A stretch of DNA of 8,837 nucleotides from Methanobacteriota archaeon (GTDB lineage: Archaea; Thermoplasmatota; Thermoplasmata; RBG-16-68-12): contig VBLS01000133.1 of NCBI GenBank assembly GCA_005878635.1, positions 1 through 8,837 on the forward strand, given 5' to 3'. The translations under genes and the position numbers were made by a program. This document shows positions 6,563 to 8,837 of this stretch, piece by piece; within the stretch, counting starts at the first letter, position 1, and every line of letters begins with the position of its first letter. Below the pieces are notes generated by a model. The model made no database searches. It was not told where the DNA came from and saw only the letters and a list, made by a program, of their open reading frames with translations.

Positions 6563-6840
6563 CTAGAGCACGCCGAAGATGACGGTCGCCGCATTAGCGT
6601 AAACTCGGACGAAGCGCAGCGGTTGCCGATCAAAGCGTTGAATGTCGGAGGCAGCATCCACCGTTACGAACAGGAACTCGATGGAATGCCTCCGAAGGAT
6701 GTCGTCCGAGGTGTATGCCGTCGGCTGATGGAGGACTGATGCGAGCTGCGGTGACTCGTCCAACGAGATGGTGGCTCGAAGAGTAACGTTTTGTCCCTCG
6801 AGGTTCCAGTGGAGGCCCGTCCCCAGATCGCCCGGCTTCC
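6563..6840 (-). pseudogene. Displaced C-terminal part of the large membrane protein
   Basis: Downstream of the TAG at 6841-6843 the coding signal continues in a different frame for about 90 residues: GLHWNLEGQNVTLRATISL, then DILRRHSIEFLFVTVD and finally RFVRVYANAATVIFGVL before TAG at 6563-6565. Alternating beta strands followed by a 'helix, then I-x-F-hydrophobic-V, then Y-x-N-x-hydrophobic' ending is what the C-terminal ectodomain of large surface-glycan membrane proteins usually shows. A 66-residue ORF could start at the TTG at 6763, but the good coding sequence begins well before it, which argues for a continuation of the upstream gene and against an independent small gene. Confidence 0.68.
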
Positions 6841-8772
6841 CTAGTGGCGTAGGTTCACCGTTGCGAAGGCGACCCTGCCAGAACTCGGGTCGGAGTCTAA
6901 GACGTAGGCCATCGACCCTGTTAGAAACCCTTGATCCAGGTGACTAAGGTCAAGCCGAGTCGACGGAGGAATTCGAATCGTCATCTCGAGACCATCCCAG
7001 GCGGACGCCGCCTCGAAGGTCATATCGAATTCCAGCGAGACGGTCCGCGACCCATAGTCATAGGTCATCGAGCGAGCGGCCCTAAATCCCGGGCCGGAAT
7101 AGTTCCCCCTCACGAGGCCGACGTCCTTGGACAGGGACCGTTGGAAACCGGCCTCCGCGCCAAGGATCAGAGTGAATTGATCCGCAGGTGTGCGGGAATC
7201 GACGAGTCGAGGAACCGCAAGTCCAAGGAATTCGTGGTAGTCACCGAAGTAAGTCGCGTATACTTTGGGGCCTGCGGAGTCGTCAACTGGAAATGAATCG
7301 GCGACGCGCAGGACGCCGTCCTCGAAAACGGTTTCGCCCGCGAACAAGCGGTTCGCATCTCGCGCGTCGTCCCATTTGGATGCGAATGGTAGCAAGGGTG
7401 GATTGGCCTCGAAGATTGCCCTCCGATTCGCGTATCCCTCGAGCCACCACCCGGTCGCCATCGCCTTCCACGCATTGTTGAACGCGGGGGCACTGCCTGC
7501 ATCAACGGCGAGGATAGCTTCGCCCGGCGTGTGGTCGCGAACCCAATCGAATGCGTCAAGCATCCCCGGTCGCATGAACTGATGGTAGTTCCCGATGCCG
7601 TCGAGTTGGCGTGCTTGCCCAGAAACGGGGAGGATGATCAGGGCGATCGCGAGGAGAAGGACGCATCCGACCTGGCCGATCCTTCGGGCACTATCCGCAA
7701 GCGGCCGGAGTCCCCCAGCGGCGACATCAGGGGAAAGCCAGGAGACCGCGAGGAAGGCCAAGGGAAAGGGGAGGAAGTACAAGGGCCGCACGGGATGCGA
7801 AGCGAGGATCGTGACGATGAGTAAGATTGGCGTCACCGCCAGCGCGATGGACATGGGCAAGACTGAGGTTGAGCGCCGGAGTCTCAGGACGGTCACGACC
7901 GCGAGGACCAGGAAGGCGAGCCACAATGCGGGTGTGCTCTGCCAGGCGTATGCAACGGCGCCGGAGAGGGCTGACACCGTGGCCGGCTCCCCCAACCCCG
8001 ATTGAGCATCAGTAGTCACCAAGCTCAGGAAGTACGGGATGTACACGGTTGAAACGGCCGCGGCTGGCCCGATGATTCTGATGGCCGTCCACAGGCTTGC
8101 GAAACGATCGCGGGTCGTGACCGCCACCTGAAGAACGAGCCAAACGATGATTGTCGCTCCCACCACAAACGTCGTGAAGTGGTGCGTTGACGCCATGAGG
8201 AGCAAAACCGAAGTGGCGGCGATTTCCCTCTTATCCCACCGCCAGCCGGTCCGCGGATTATGCAATGATTCGTAAAACAGCCGGAAGAAGACGAGGCTGA
8301 AGGCAATCCCGAGGAGATTGGTCACGCCCCCGGATGTGATGAATTCGAGGTACGTCTGCCACTGGGCCACCACCGCCGAACCAGCGAGGGAAACCCAGCG
8401 AGGGACGAACCTGCTGAGGAGGAAGACCGCGCCTAGAAACAGAGAGACGAGTGAGGCGGGTCCAAGAAGCTGGAGCACGAGAATCCTGTTCAGAACGGTG
8501 GACAGCCCAAGGATTACCAGTGGGACGAACGGCGGATCAAACGGTCCCTCTCCACTTTGGTCGACACCCGCATACCAATTTGCCGCGATGAGATAGTGTC
8601 CGTAGTCCGGGCCTACGGTGTTGACGGAAAGGGCGACCGCCGCCCACCCAGCCCCCAATCCAAGCGCGATGAGGATCGCGAGTCCGAGGAAGACCTCCCT
8701 TCTCGCCAGGAGTTGCTCGACCCGGGCGGTCAGCTGATGTAGGAGGGCAATCTGCCGTCCCAGGAATCTCAA
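6841..8772 (-). CDS. Polytopic membrane protein with C-terminal ectodomain, candidate GT-C glycosyltransferase; frameshifted at 3' end
   Basis: The frame encodes 643 residues. A basic N-terminus precedes about ten hydrophobic segments, roughly at 27-50, 80-98, 105-120, 125-137, 150-167, 185-216, 231-252, 281-296, 302-324, 329-346 and 366-384. Between the first two lies a loop with GPDYGHYLIAANWY (54-67), whose acidic residue sits where GT-C lipid-linked-sugar transferases keep their catalytic aspartate. From 390 on comes an external domain: FMRPGMLDAFDWVRDHTP (399-416), GWWLEGYANRRAIF (441-454), then beta-rich sequence ending FATVNLRH at a TAG. Family resemblance to archaeal GT-C/oligosaccharyltransferase-like proteins is inferred, not proven. 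The start is a TTG at 8772; a TATA-like TAATAC (8798-8803) stands 28 bases before it. However, the frame has no stop between 8772 and the window edge, so the true start may lie outside. Restoring one base near 6846 would give about 736 residues ending at 6563. Confidence 0.8.
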   Translation of the reverse strand: MRFLGRQIALLHQLTARVEQLLARREVFLGLAILIALGLGAGWAAVALSVNTVGPDYGHYLIAANWYAGVDQSGEGPFDPPFVPLVILGLSTVLNRILVLQLLGPASLVSLFLGAVFLLSRFVPRWVSLAGSAVVAQWQTYLEFITSGGVTNLLGIAFSLVFFRLFYESLHNPRTGWRWDKREIAATSVLLLMASTHHFTTFVVGATIIVWLVLQVAVTTRDRFASLWTAIRIIGPAAAVSTVYIPYFLSLVTTDAQSGLGEPATVSALSGAVAYAWQSTPALWLAFLVLAVVTVLRLRRSTSVLPMSIALAVTPILLIVTILASHPVRPLYFLPFPLAFLAVSWLSPDVAAGGLRPLADSARRIGQVGCVLLLAIALIILPVSGQARQLDGIGNYHQFMRPGMLDAFDWVRDHTPGEAILAVDAGSAPAFNNAWKAMATGWWLEGYANRRAIFEANPPLLPFASKWDDARDANRLFAGETVFEDGVLRVADSFPVDDSAGPKVYATYFGDYHEFLGLAVPRLVDSRTPADQFTLILGAEAGFQRSLSKDVGLVRGNYSGPGFRAARSMTYDYGSRTVSLEFDMTFEAASAWDGLEMTIRIPPSTRLDLSHLDQGFLTGSMAYVLDSDPSSGRVAFATVNLRH

Positions 8773-8837
8773 GGTAACTGGGAGGGAATAGCTGCGCGTA
8801 TTAGAGTTTCGCCAGATTGGTTGTGCGAGACGACCGG

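Noticed and set aside
6841..6843. In-frame TAG read through as pyrrolysine or by suppression in the membrane protein
   Set aside because: The same frame after the TAG gives low-quality sequence rich in S, R and T; the good coding sequence is in another frame, so a one-base shift explains it better.
7531..8005. Plus-strand ORFs opposite the membrane protein gene
   Set aside because: They are rich in R, G, P and S, with charged repeats mirroring the hydrophobic codons of the opposite strand; these are antisense shadows of transmembrane segments.
1..8837. CRISPR arrays, insertion sequences, att sites or long repeats
   Set aside because: I saw no regularly spaced repeats, transposase or integrase frames, or terminal inverted repeats when reading both strands; a self-alignment was not possible here.

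Overview
This window looks like a chromosomal segment from an uncultured microbe of moderate-to-high G+C, more likely archaeal than bacterial. Three pointers favour archaea: AT-only TATA-like boxes stand about 25-40 bases ahead of several starts (365-370, 3245-3251, 6533-6539); most starts lack a Shine-Dalgarno motif, as expected for leaderless or short-leader transcripts; and the large membrane protein at the right end resembles archaeal polytopic surface-glycan enzymes. A Thermoplasmatota-like source is a guess from overall feel. No rRNA, tRNA or marker gene is present to settle it.

Layout. 1-406: no firm gene; a weak minus-strand ORF (64-339) and a promoter for the next gene. 407-2332 (+): a nucleotidyltransferase-fold protein with a probable winged-helix N-terminus, then a zinc-ribbon class I SAM methyltransferase. 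2384-4061 (-): two more class I methyltransferases in tandem, convergent with the previous pair. 4087-4704 (+): a small membrane methyltransferase of the isoprenylcysteine carboxyl methyltransferase / phospholipid methyltransferase type. 4750-5634 (-): a fourth class I methyltransferase, with a degenerate Trm112-like zinc knuckle at its N-terminus. 5755-6511 (-): a class II (Ntn) glutamine amidotransferase of the YafJ/GATase_4 type, interrupted by an apparent +1 frameshift. 6563-8772 (-): a long multi-membrane protein, probably GT-C-like, with a C-terminal ectodomain that is also interrupted by a single-base frameshift; its reading frame is open to the right window edge.

How the genes may work together. 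Five methyltransferases of different architecture, a nucleotidyltransferase and a candidate GT-C membrane protein within about 8 kb look like an accessory island for building or modifying a surface glycan, lipid or small molecule. The substrates cannot be read from sequence. The two single-base frame breaks in neighbouring genes, with good coding sequence on both sides, suggest either consensus errors in the assembly or very recent gene inactivation. A third, less certain break may affect the N-terminus of the methyltransferase ending at 3312.
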